Part shown: positions 34,101 through 41,965 of the stretch, piece after piece
Layout of the letters: each line of letters opens with the position of its first letter
Position numbering within the stretch: the stretch's first letter is position 1
From: Anadara kagoshimensis
Taxonomy: Eukaryota > Mollusca > Bivalvia > Arcoida > Arcidae
Length of the DNA: 64,000 bases
Reading direction: 5' to 3'
Assembly: GCA_021292105.1 (NCBI GenBank)
Contig: CM037868.1
Span: 29,462,403-29,526,402, forward strand
Translations under genes and position numbers: made by a program
The notes under the pieces: model-generated
Databases searched by the model: none
Seen by the model: only the letters and a program-made list of their open reading frames with translations
What the model was told of the DNA's origin: nothing

Positions 34101-37100
34101 ATTTTGTTTAGAGACTTACAGATGTATTTGTATAATGTTCTTGATACATGTAGTCTGCACAATAAAAGAACACAATGACCTACATGTACTCTTACAACTA
34201 GTTATAAATATACACATTATTGACATAGTGTATTACCTGTACAGCCACTGTTAGGGTTGCCACTGTAACATGTTTTACACCTACATTGGTTGTTTACACA
34301 TTCTGCATTTCTACCACATTTTCCACAACAAGGAATTGCTGAAATAAATGAATGAAAAAATGAAATGGAATGCAAATACACCGGTTGTAAAATCTGAAAA
34401 ACAATGACGGACAGCGGATATAGATATATACACTATTGATATAGGATATTACCTGTACAGCCACTGTTAGGATTGCCACTGTAACATGTTTTACACCTAC
34501 ATTGATTGCTCACACAATATGCATTCCTACCACACTTTCCGCAACATGGTATTGCTGAAATATAATGCAAGAACAACTAATACTTGGTTAATAGCGAAAT
34601 ATTTTCGCCCAAAAAACAACGAAAACAAAAGAATGGTTCAACTAATTGTCCACGCCTCAGACTTATGGCTGTATTAGCTATCCTAATTAAGAATGACACT
34701 GGACTGGATACTGCGTAGATAAAACTTTGTTCAGAGAGATAGTTTGGTAGTAAACTATGTTGCTTTTTGAACATTTTAGAAAATTAGGGAGAAGTTCTTC
34801 ATTCACGAATTTTAAATGGCTGGTTATATAATAGAGATTGTTAGATTTGAATATTAATGTGCGGTCAATTCGATGTTTTTTTCAACTCTACATCTGTTAA
34901 TTTTTTTAATTATACCTGTACAACCACTTTTAGGATTGCCTGTGTAACAACTTTTACATCTACATTGGTTGTTTACACATTCTGCATTTCTACCACATTT
35001 CCCACAACAAGGAATGGCTGAAATAAAATGGAAAGTAAAACAATTTACTTTTCATTTTTAAGCATTTATCGATAACTATGAGAATCAAGAATGAATGACA
35101 GTCTATAAATATAGACATTGAAAACCGAATGCCAAAGACCACACGAACGGTTAGTTAAATTATAAAATAGTATGATAATTTTGATAATTTTAGCCAATAA
35201 GATTAAATTATTGAATCAGTTAGATAAAATGGAAACATACGACAATTTGTTAATATCGATTGAAACAACAAAATTTCTTTGATAATTTATATATAACAAA
35301 TGGTTTACATGTTGACAGGTGAATAAAATACATACTCTAATACAAATAAAATTTACTAAATAAAATATGTTATATCGAAAATAACTAAATACAATGTGAT
35401 TGTTTCACATAGACCATGTACATAAACATTGTCTGAAGACACATTTAGCAATTAATGAACGTTTGCAGAAGAAGCATATATCAAAGTGGACATATTTTTA
35501 GAAGTTTCCGATAGGTAGAAACAAAATATTTTCTAAAACATACGTGTGCAGCTTGAATATGGGTTTCCTTGGTAACATGAGTTGCATTTACAACGGCTGT
35601 TACTGCAATAAGCATTGGTACAGCATTTACCGCTGCATGGTTCTAAAATAAAACCATAAAAATTAATGAAACACCTTGCCTTGTGGTGTTAAACATAATT
35701 TATGTTTGGTATTTCTATTTTAGTGATGAGAAAAAAATACATCTGCTTGTTCTGAAATGCATTCATTCATTTTTTTTAACATGCTTAATTTATATATTGT
35801 AACAAACTGTTTTTGATGTATATTTGCAGTATATTAGTTGAATCTAGTTGTAAATAAATTACTTGCAAAAATTAATATGATGCAATACACAGCACCCCAA
35901 CTGTTAATATGTTTATATAGATGTATGTTGATACTGAGTTTGTCAAATGAAACGCATATTTCCAAGAAATATTTCGAAATTGAACACGCTATTTGTAAAT
36001 AAAACGAAAGGTCTATCTTTAGATGCAATTTGAAAGATTTCTTTTTAACGCAAAATGCAAATATTCAAACCTTGAAGGTTCAAACACTCTGTAAATATGA
36101 GTTCTAACCTTAAGATGTTAATGTAGATATTAATTTTGTCTGCTATAGTGACTATTATATAGTCAATAAACATTGTAACTACTAGAAATACATAGACTTT
36201 AAAGCAAAGCAGAAAGTAAAGTAACCATAGATCATATCTTTTTATACCACTGGCTTGATATTTTTCTTATTCAGAGTTGGAACTCGAGGCGTCAAAATTC
36301 TTAATGAAAAGACGATTTCAATAGAGAAATGAACATCTCTACTATCTTATTGAAAAGATTTACCCTTAAGATTAAAAATTATCGTGCTCATGTTCCTCAA
36401 CACGTTTTAATTTTTTTAAATTAAAAATGAGAAATATGTTTATAAAACAAGAAGTGTATATTCATTCTTGTCATAAAATAAGAAGGTTAATTGAAGATCA
36501 TTATGTAGATATGTCAACTTACTTTAAAGATCATTATGTAGATATGTCAACTTACTTTAAAGATCATTATGTAGATATGTCAACTTACTTTTAAGATCAT
36601 TATGTAGATATGTCAATTTACATTGAAGATCAATATGTAGATATGTCAACTTACATTAAAGATCATTATGTAGATATGTTAACTTACTTTGAAGATCATT
36701 ATGTAGATATGTCAACTTACTTTAAAGATCATTATGTAGATATGTCAACTTACTTTAAAGATCATTATGTAGATATGTCAACTTACTTTTAAGATCATTA
36801 TGTAGATATGTCAATTTACATTGAAGATCAATATGTAGATATGTCAACTTACATTAAACATCATTATATAGATATGTCAACTTACTTTGAAGATCATTAT
36901 ATAGATATGTCAACTTACTTTGAAGATCATTATGTAGATATGTCAACTTACTTTTGTTCGACAACCAGGATGATTTCCTTGTTCCTGTGGTTCTGTAACC
37001 TGTAATTGAAGATCATTATGTAGATATGTCAACTTACTTTAAAGATCATTATGTAGATATGTCAACTTACTTTGAAGATCATTATGTATATATGTCAACT

Positions 37101-39153
37101 TACTTTGGAGATCATAATATAGATATGTCAACTTACTTTGAAGATCATAATATAGATATGTCAACTTACTTTGGAGATCATAATATAGATATGTCAACTA
37201 ACTTTGGAGATCATAATATAGATATGTCAACTTACATTGAAGATCATTATGTAGATATGTCAACTTACTTTGAAGATCATTATGTAGATATGTCAACTTA
37301 CTTTGAAGATCATTATGTAGATATGTCAACTTACTTTGAAGATCATTATGTAGATATGTCAACTTACTTTGAAGATCATTATGTAGATATGTCAATTTAC
37401 TTTGAAGATCATTATGTAGATATGTCAATTTACATTGAAGAGCAATATGTAGATATGTCAACTTACATTTAAGATCATTATGTAGATATGTTAACTTACT
37501 TTGAAGATCATTATGTAGATATGTCAACTTACATTTAAGATCACTATGTAGATATGTCAACTTACTTTGAAGATCATTATGTAGATATGTCAACTTACTT
37601 TGAAGATCATTATGTAGATATGTCAACTTACATTAAAGATCATTATATAGATATGTCAACTTACTTTGAAGATCATTATGTAGATATGTCAACTTACTTT
37701 GAAGATCATTATGTAGATATGTCAACTTACTTTTGTTCGACAACCAGGATGATTTCCTTGTTCCTGTGGTTCTGTAACCTAAAGTAAAAGCCAACAAAGG
37801 TTTTAAAAGTTTAGGAATTTTTACAAAATCATGAATGAAAAACAAAAAAAAAAAAAAAAAAACATACCAATTCATGTCTAAACCATAATCGTTATCATCT
37901 CCTGTTTGATTGAAAATATCCATCTAGTATATTTCGACGAAGTCTTCAATGTGACCACAAATATAAACGTACTAGCACTGCATCTTAAGTTGTGTTATGA
38001 AGGATAATTAAGCATTGTACTGTTGAGATATGTTAATTGTGGTCCTATAACTTCGCATATACAACATGACACTGTGTGACGCCATTACATTTAACAGCCG
38101 ATGAAAAAGAAGTGCGTGGAAAAACAAAAATGACAATAAATTTGTATCAGTATTTCATTTTTATTGGTGATTATAGATGAAATAAACGAAAAAATAAATA
38201 ATGATTGATAAGTCATCGCCAGAAATCAATAATCATTTTGATATTGCTCGTGGCTTGTAATGGATTTGACCGATGGTTTGTTTACATTAAAGATAAAAGT
38301 ACATAGTGTATTGCTTGCGTATACAATGTATCCATCCATACACAGCCGATGTATTGATTACGTCATATGTCGTTTACGCGCTGGACGACAATCATGGTTT
38401 GATAATGCAATTACAGTCATACCTGTATAAAGGACACCAATTGGAACCAGTAAAAGTGGTCTTTATGGGCAGGTGACAAATAATATGAATAAAGAACAAG
38501 TGGAATACAATTCTACCGGGCTTTATTTAACCATTGAACTGTCTAGAAAAGGCGTTTATAGTGCTATAACTTCCATTGCTGTGCAAAGCGAACTGAATAA
38601 CGCGCGTCATATCAAGAGAGTTCAATGCTTATATTTTTCAAAAATCTTATTTTTGTTTTTGAATCCTGAAATAAATTTAAACAGCTGTCCTGTACGACAT
38701 GCAATTCCAAGTGCTAGAACAGCCGATCAATGACGTCACGGGCATAGGCGTAAGCAAAAAATGAGTGACGTCACATTAGCAAATGTAATTATAGCCCTAT
38801 AACTTCATTTGGTTTCAATCAAACATCATACATGTAAATATAATACAATAAAGCATCAAAAGTATACATCTATATTAAAAGCTTTATCAATGAACATTTG
38901 TATTTTGATTAGATTTTACTTTTTTTTGAAATAAAACAAACTTTTTTTAAAAAAAGCTATCCTATGCGTAAAAGTTTGGTTATTTCGTAAACCACTGTGT
39001 GTGAAGGAGTATTCCTTTTTGTAATCTGAAATAATCTGGTATATTCTACTTTATTTTATTGATACTTGCTAAGTCTTCTGTTTGTATAAGTTCTATATGA
39101 CGTCTTCCTGTAACTTGTTCTTCTGAGGGTGTGACCTAAAATAACAATATACA

Positions 39154-39208
<55 letters not shown>

Positions 39209-40349
39209 ACATACAATAGAGTCCTGTCGAAAATTTAACACTGGGCTAATTAATTTGTGCCGAACCGACAGATTATTTCGATTCTTCCTCGGCTATATTT
39301 CAGCGGCTGTTTCTATCTTTTGACAGTTTTTAGGTCACTGGTTATCCATATTTCGTCCACTCAGCAGCTCAGCTTATACTTCTTTTTGTTAGCTCAATGG
39401 TCAACTTTCGACTTTCTGTACTTTATATATATTGTAAATACACCAGAATAGTCAAATCGTATGTTTCTTTGTAAAAAATAAAAAAAATGTCAAACGAGAG
39501 ATTCGATTGGTTTTAATAGCGGTCTGATCTGCTGAAGAATTAACTCGAATCGAAAAATAATAATCATACTCACAAATGATTCAATATTATGTAAGAAACT
39601 AATTTTGACTGATTGAACGACTGTGTAATCAATAATTTTAGTGGCGTTCCAATTTTGCATGTTTTTGTTAACACCCTTATCCAGAATTTTACATATCAAC
39701 AAATAATATATATTAGGAATTTACTTTAAAGAGTAGCAAAAGAAGAATTTACCAAAATGCTAGTTTATTCTTAGAACCAAGAAATATACGACACGACGAA
39801 AATGACCGATTTCGCAGTAATAACGCTTCACACAACTGAGTAGTGGGGTTAACAGTAGTGCGAGATAAAGATGACCTAGCCAATTAGTCAAAATTGTTAG
39901 AAGTTTTAGTAGTATTTTATCAGAAGTTGGTACCACCAGTAAAATGGAGGACAACATACCCTTGCGCCATAATCCTCTCGTACGACCAGTCCTATAAGAT
40001 CTTCTTCTGTAATCTATTAATAAATTTGATAATCAGTAATCAAGTATTACACTTATTGATTGAATGGGGTTTTTCGTCCCAGTCAAAAATATTTAACTTA
40101 TTATGAGTTAGAAATGAAATGGCAGATATGTCGACCTTTATGCAGGGAGTTTTTTTTTAAAATGCCACGTATGCCATGATAGAGGTATCCGTTACTTGCA
40201 ATTCCAAACGCCGTGTACTTGGCGAAAGAACAGTCACCATCTTTGTTCAAGTCTTGGTCAGACACAAGCCGGGAATTCGAACACACGACCTTCCACATAC
40301 AAAGCGAACACTCTGTGGTCTGAACTACCACTGTGGTCAAGTATTAAAT

Positions 40350-40398
<49 letters not shown>

Positions 40399-41221
40399 AA
40401 AATAACCATTCTTCAAAAGAACACATCACATTCTTGGTTGCCTTCTTGAAAATATGATGGCTGTGTAGACGAATGCTTCCAGGAATATAAGATGCCACAC
40501 TCGCCGTAAGATAGCATAATCCATACTCCATTAACACTTTACTCAGTCCTATTTTGCAAGAGCTCACTCTACTCGAATTCAACTCATCCCTAGGTAGTAT
40601 AGTGCAACTCCACTCACATTACACTCATCCACATAAAACATCACATATTCCTCTCACTTTACACTCAACTCGCATTCCACTCACCTAGAAAGTATATTCT
40701 TACCATTCTTTTCATCCCTTTGTATACTAGTATCACTCCACTCACAATCCAGTCACCCACATATAACATAACACCACCCCATTCACATTAAACTCACAGC
40801 CCAAGATAGCATAGTATCACTCCACTCACAATCCAGTCACCCACATATAACATAACACCACCCCCCATTCACATTAAACTCACAGCCCAAGATAGCATAG
40901 TATCACTCCACTCACAATCCAGTCACCCACATATAACATAACACCACCCCATTCACATTAAACTCACAGCCCAAGATAGCATAGTATCACTTCACTCACA
41001 ATCCAGTCACCCACATATAACATAGCACCACCCCATTCACATTAAACTCACAGCCCAAGATACCGATGATAGCATTATATCACTCCCTTCTCACACACCT
41101 GCCCAGAAAAGAGTTTCGAATGATGTTCTTGAATATAGCCATAACTTCAAAACTTACATGTTCCGTCGGCAATTAACACAATACAAACACAAGTAACTAA
41201 AAAGAGGAGACTTATCTTCAT
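25125..41221 (-). CDS. Secreted cysteine-rich protein with 15 EGF-like modules (gene span)
   Basis: Reconstructed from splice sites: signal exon (41158-41221), basic linker exons (39960-40013, 37731-37778, and possibly 36952-36999), fifteen module exons from 35544-35642 down to 26071-26172, and a terminal exon (25125-25135). All internal exons begin and end in phase 1, so any may be skipped or duplicated without loss of frame. Summing exons gives about 569 residues, or 585 with the second linker copy. The usual module is CC-x2-C-x5-C-x4-C-x-C-x2-C-x8-C with a GNPxxGC end, which recalls EGF repeats of the CGxNAxC...GYxGNPxxGC type but has extra cysteines. The protein would be secreted. Function is unknown: adhesion, matrix, ligand-binding or defence roles are all possible. 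Confidence 0.8.
25273..25378. repeat. Short tandem repeat, about 30-bp unit
   Basis: Three to four copies of ACTCGGAGTTTTACAATCAT with CCTCA linkers, in the last intron of the modular gene. Confidence 0.75.
26071..26172 (-). CDS. Modular gene, module 15 (last)
   Basis: 102 bp, phase 1-1, between TATTACAG and GTGAGTT. Encodes QPCCGGCGLHAHCELGKC, then VCDTNCYGDPNKECK. All eight cysteines are present, but it is among the most diverged copies (GDPNKEC in place of GNPNSGC). Confidence 0.85.
26690..26785 (-). mobile_element. Internally deleted SINE
   Basis: A reversed tail (GGCGTTTAACGTCC) is joined directly to a reversed tRNA-like head (AGAGCACTCTACCAACTGAG, then CTACCGCAG). The body is missing. 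Confidence 0.7.
27160..27267 (-). CDS. Modular gene, module 14
   Basis: 108 bp, phase 1-1, acceptor TATTTCAG, donor GTTAGT. Encodes DRHCCNGGCGINAMCVNNRC, then HCKYCHYGDPQTECY. It has one extra residue between the CC pair and the third cysteine and lacks the usual Ile-Pro lead. Confidence 0.85.
27505..27740 (-). mobile_element. Retroelement 3' end in an intron
   Basis: A diverged copy: CATGATCAAATCGCAACTCA, CAACCAGGGAAGAAGTGTAA and an eroded coding end (TTTTTGAGGGCCTTTATAAG). Confidence 0.65.
28218..28319 (-). CDS. Modular gene, module 13
   Basis: 102 bp, phase 1-1, acceptor CTTTTCAG, donor GTAAAAG. Encodes VPCCGPCGRNAECVNNQC, then QCRKCFIGNPKTGCT with all eight cysteines. Confidence 0.9.
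28470..28610 (-). mobile_element. Retroelement 3' UTR fragment
   Basis: GAGGGAAGTGAGACCGGGTG, CTCCGGAGGGTAAGCACCTT, then an eroded coding end (ACTATTATGAAACTTCCGA). Confidence 0.65.
28790..28866 (-). pseudogene. Possible decayed module exon
   Basis: After an ACTTTTAG acceptor-like site, one minus-strand frame reads YFRCCANHCDVGGFCNLPKC. This recalls the first five cysteines of the module, but the phase does not fit and the second half is absent. It may be coincidence. Confidence 0.3.
29069..29170 (-). CDS. Modular gene, module 12
   Basis: 102 bp, acceptor TTATTTCAG, donor GTAAAAAT. Encodes IPCCGKCGTNAECVNNQC, then RCKRCFTGNPNTACT. Confidence 0.92.
29893..29994 (-). CDS. Modular gene, module 11
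   Basis: 102 bp, acceptor AATTACAG, donor GTAATGTG. Almost the same as module 12 (IPCCGKCGTNAECVNNQC, RCKRCYTGNPNTGC), suggesting a recent pair. Confidence 0.92.
30375..30476 (-). CDS. Modular gene, module 10
   Basis: 102 bp, acceptor ATTTTAG, donor GTAGGAAT. Encodes IPCCGECGRNAECVNNQC, then RCKQCYTGNPMTGCT. Confidence 0.92.
31029..31044 (-). pseudogene. Truncated module exon relic
   Basis: An intact acceptor (CTATTTTAG) is followed by CCATACCATGTTGCGGA, the exact start of a module exon. Homology then stops. The other 86 bases and the donor are gone. Confidence 0.75.
31717..31818 (-). CDS. Modular gene, module 9
   Basis: 102 bp, acceptor AATTTCAG, donor GTATTA. Encodes IPCCGKCGRNAECVNNQC, then KCKRCYTGNPTTGCT, close to the consensus module. 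Confidence 0.92.
31920..32080 (-). mobile_element. Retroelement 3' end in intron
   Basis: GTAGCTCCGACAGAGTAAGC, TGCCTAGCTAGCTTTATACG and an eroded coding end. It occupies the same intron position as the copies at 32345 and 33905. Confidence 0.65.
32198..32299 (-). CDS. Modular gene, module 8
   Basis: 102 bp, acceptor TTTTTTCAG, donor GTAATAG. Encodes IPCCGKCGRNAECVNNQC, then RCKTCYTGNPNSGCT. Confidence 0.92.
32345..32540 (-). mobile_element. Retroelement 3' end in intron
   Basis: CCGGTCAATGTACAAAACAA, CAACCAGGGAAGTGAAACCA and GGTGCTCTGGAAGTGTAAAC. It matches 33905-34100 closely, flanks included, so the two were copied with their exon. Confidence 0.75.
32683..32784 (-). CDS. Modular gene, module 7
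   Basis: 102 bp, acceptor ATTTCAG, donor GTAATACAC. Encodes IPCCGKCGRNAECVNNQC, then RCKTCYSGNPNSGCT. Confidence 0.92.
32866..33115. repeat. Minisatellite, about 72-bp unit
   Basis: Three full units and one partial unit with AAACTAAGTTGGTAAACAGG and CCCCTCTTCTTCAAAGCGGG, inside an intron. Confidence 0.88.
33190..33291 (-). CDS. Modular gene, module 6
   Basis: 102 bp, acceptor TTATTGCAG, donor GTAATAC. Encodes IPCCGSCGRNAECVNNQC, then RCKRCYNGNPTAGCA. Confidence 0.92.
33480..33610 (-). mobile_element. Retroelement 3' end in intron
   Basis: CTACCAGGGAAGTGAGACCG, GGTGCTTCAAAATGTCCAGT and CTGTCTAGCTAGCAACC. Confidence 0.65.
33766..33867 (-). CDS. Modular gene, module 5
   Basis: 102 bp, acceptor ATTTTAG, donor GTAATTTT. 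Encodes IPCCGKCGRNAECVNNQC, then RCKRCYNGNPNSGCT. Confidence 0.92.
33905..34110 (-). mobile_element. Retroelement 3' end in intron
   Basis: Near copy of 32345-32540 (CCGGTCAATGTACAAAACAA, CAACCAGGGAAGTGAGAACA). It lies at the same distance from its exon. Confidence 0.75.
34237..34338 (-). CDS. Modular gene, module 4
   Basis: 102 bp, acceptor ATTTCAG, donor GTAATACAC. Encodes IPCCGKCGRNAECVNNQC, then RCKTCYSGNPNSGCT, the same as module 7. Confidence 0.92.
34453..34554 (-). CDS. Modular gene, module 3
   Basis: 102 bp, acceptor ATTTCAG, donor GTAATATC. Encodes IPCCGKCGRNAYCVSNQC, then RCKTCYSGNPNSGCT. The intron to module 4 is only 114 bp, much shorter than the others. Confidence 0.92.
34916..35017 (-). 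CDS. Modular gene, module 2
   Basis: 102 bp, acceptor TTATTTCAG, donor GTATAATT. Encodes IPCCGKCGRNAECVNNQC, then RCKSCYTGNPKSGCT. Confidence 0.92.
35544..35642 (-). CDS. Modular gene, module 1 (variant)
   Basis: 99 bp, phase 1-1, acceptor TTATTTTAG, donor GTATGTTT. Encodes PCSGKCCTNAYCSNSRC, then KCNSCYQGNPYSSCT. Eight cysteines remain, but the adjacent pair has moved: CC-x2-C becomes C-x3-CC. It is the first module after the linker region. Confidence 0.85.
35643..36482 (-). other. Intron of the modular gene
   Basis: AT-rich intron sequence between module 1 and the minisatellite. Nothing recognised. Confidence 0.5.
36483..36951 (-). repeat. 33-bp minisatellite carrying splice donors, block 1
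   Basis: About 14 units. On the minus strand each is GTAAGTTGACATATCTACAT followed by AATGATCTTCAAA. The array begins exactly at the donor of the linker exon copy at 36952-36999. Most units keep AAA|GTAAGT, a strong donor consensus. Confidence 0.95.
36952..36999 (-). CDS. Modular gene, duplicate linker exon (copy b)
   Basis: 48 bp, identical to 37731-37778, with acceptor TCAATTACAG and donor GTAAGT. In phase 1 it encodes YRTTGTRKSSWLSNK. It may be spliced after, instead of, or not with copy a. All choices keep frame. Confidence 0.55.
37002..37730 (-). repeat. 33-bp minisatellite carrying splice donors, block 2
   Basis: About 22 units of the same repeat, starting at the donor of linker exon copy a. 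Plus-strand reading gives an 11-residue MSTYFEDHYVD-type repeat and minus-strand reading gives SKLTYLHNDLQ. The minus frame is continuous with the linker exon for about three units, until a TAA near 37635. Confidence 0.95.
37731..37778 (-). CDS. Modular gene, basic linker exon (copy a)
   Basis: 48 bp, phase 1-1, acceptor TTTACTTTAG, donor AAAA|GTAAGT. Encodes YRTTGTRKSSWLSNK after the split codon. It has no cysteine of its own. The composition is rich in Arg, Lys, Ser and Thr and resembles the exon at 39960-40013. Use of a donor in the minisatellite would add 11 residues per unit. Confidence 0.6.
37779..39065 (-). other. Intron of the modular gene
   Basis: Contains an A run (37843-37861), a faint retroelement tail (37862-37915) and a repeat-like stretch (CCTGTATAAAGGACACC) at about 38420. 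No exon is supported. Confidence 0.5.
39066..39135 (-). pseudogene. Probable decayed linker exon
   Basis: Acceptor TATTTTAG, then a phase-1 frame reading HTLRRTSYRKTSYRTYTNRR. It shares SYRT and the basic character with the other linker exons. The length, 70 bp to a weak GTATCA donor, breaks frame, so it is probably unused. Confidence 0.4.
39155..39206. repeat. (AG)n microsatellite
   Basis: About 25 uninterrupted AG dinucleotides in an intron. Confidence 0.97.
39960..40013 (-). CDS. Modular gene, first basic linker exon
   Basis: 54 bp, phase 1-1 if the acceptor is TTAATAG and the donor is GTATGTTG. Encodes YRRRSYRTGRTRGLWRK after the split codon. It aligns with the later linker (YRT...W..K), giving a short highly basic stretch directly after the signal peptide. 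Confidence 0.5.
40030..40345 (-). mobile_element. Reversed SINE
   Basis: The reversed tail (GGGGTTTTTCGTCCCAGTCA) is followed by a body and a reversed tRNA-like head with the B-box complement GGGAATTCGAACACACGACC and an A-box complement near 40330. Confidence 0.75.
40350..40396. repeat. (GAT)n microsatellite
   Basis: About 15 GAT units next to the SINE head. Confidence 0.97.
40725..41072. repeat. Minisatellite, 84-bp unit
   Basis: Four copies of a unit with ATCACTCCACTCACAATCCA, CCCACATATAACATAACACC and TTAAACTCACAGCCCAAGAT, in intron 1 of the modular gene, close to the signal exon. Confidence 0.93.
41158..41221 (-). CDS. Modular gene, signal-peptide exon
   Basis: Starts at the ATG at 41221 and encodes MKISLLFLVTCVCIVLIADG, then T, plus one base of the next codon, ahead of donor GTAAGTTTTG. 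It has a hydrophobic core of about 15 residues and a likely cleavage near ADG. About 47 of 64 bases match the C1q gene's first exon at 62460-62523. Confidence 0.85.
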
Positions 41222-41276
41222 GTTTGCTAGAAAAAAACTGAGGTGAAATAAAACACCTTTCTATTACATGCCTACG

Positions 41277-41308
41277 TCTTTATCTTATGAATGAAACATC
41301 TGGTCATG
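41277..41308 (-). promoter_or_regulatory. Putative core promoter of the modular gene
   Basis: The minus strand holds CATGACCAGATGTTTC, followed by CATAAGATAAAGA at a TATA-like distance from the ATG. The first block matches GTGACCTGATGTTCC upstream of the C1q gene. The TATA box itself is weak. Confidence 0.5.
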
Positions 41309-41639
41309 TTGAAGGATACAGCAACAACTAATTAAAATGGAATTACACCTTAATATAGACTTTGTGGTATATATTTTATTTTGCAGAAACAAAGAAAAAT
41401 ACGGTTAAAAACATAACTAGTTTAATGTTAATACGATAAATATATATTACATGCAATAGTTATAAGTAAGCTACAACATCAATTAAGTTCGTGTGAAGAA
41501 AACAACTGAACTTGTGTATCCATTATCGTGTGAAATCTTTATTCAATACAGCTTATCATTTTTACTTAAACCTTCAAAATGGACTTCCACCAGTAAAATT
41601 TCACACCCTTTTGTGTATGTGTGAGTAGTATGTAAATGA

Positions 41640-41965
41640 AGTGAAAAATTGAAATTTTGATATATATCTATATTACAATCCGTAAACAAAGTAAAAAATG
41701 TCAAGTTATGTAAAACATGTTAACTCCCACCAGGGAAGTGGCGTAGAACACCTGGCGGGTAAAGCTCGATCAGAGAATAATTAACAAATAGAAGCGTCAA
41801 CCGAAGCAGTACTGCTTATCAATGACACTAGATAAAGTAAGTTTCAGTTGCACCTGGCCTTACTTCCTTGGCGGAAGTTCACTAAACTTAATTTGCCAGT
41901 TTTTATTTTTTTTTACTTTGCTTTTTGGATTGTGATTTGGCCATGGTCTAGTGTGTCTGGTTTTT
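41640..41965. mobile_element. Two retroelement 3' ends in inverted orientation
   Basis: 41670-41760 is a minus copy (ACTCCCACCAGGGAAGTGG). 41848-41965 is a plus copy (CACCTGGCCTTACTTCCTTG, then TTTGCTTTTTGGATTGTGAT). Confidence 0.7.

Noticed and set aside
36610-37787. Long plus-strand frames encoding MSTYFEDHYVD-type repeats
   Set aside because: They follow from a 33-bp period without stops. There is no start context, splice context or non-repeat sequence, and the strand is opposite to the gene.
38473-38733. 86-codon plus-strand frame
   Set aside because: It lies in an intron of the minus-strand gene, has no domain or splice signals, and overlaps repeat-like sequence.
40176-40405. Frames ending in poly-Met or poly-Asp
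   Set aside because: They read through a SINE head into a GAT microsatellite.
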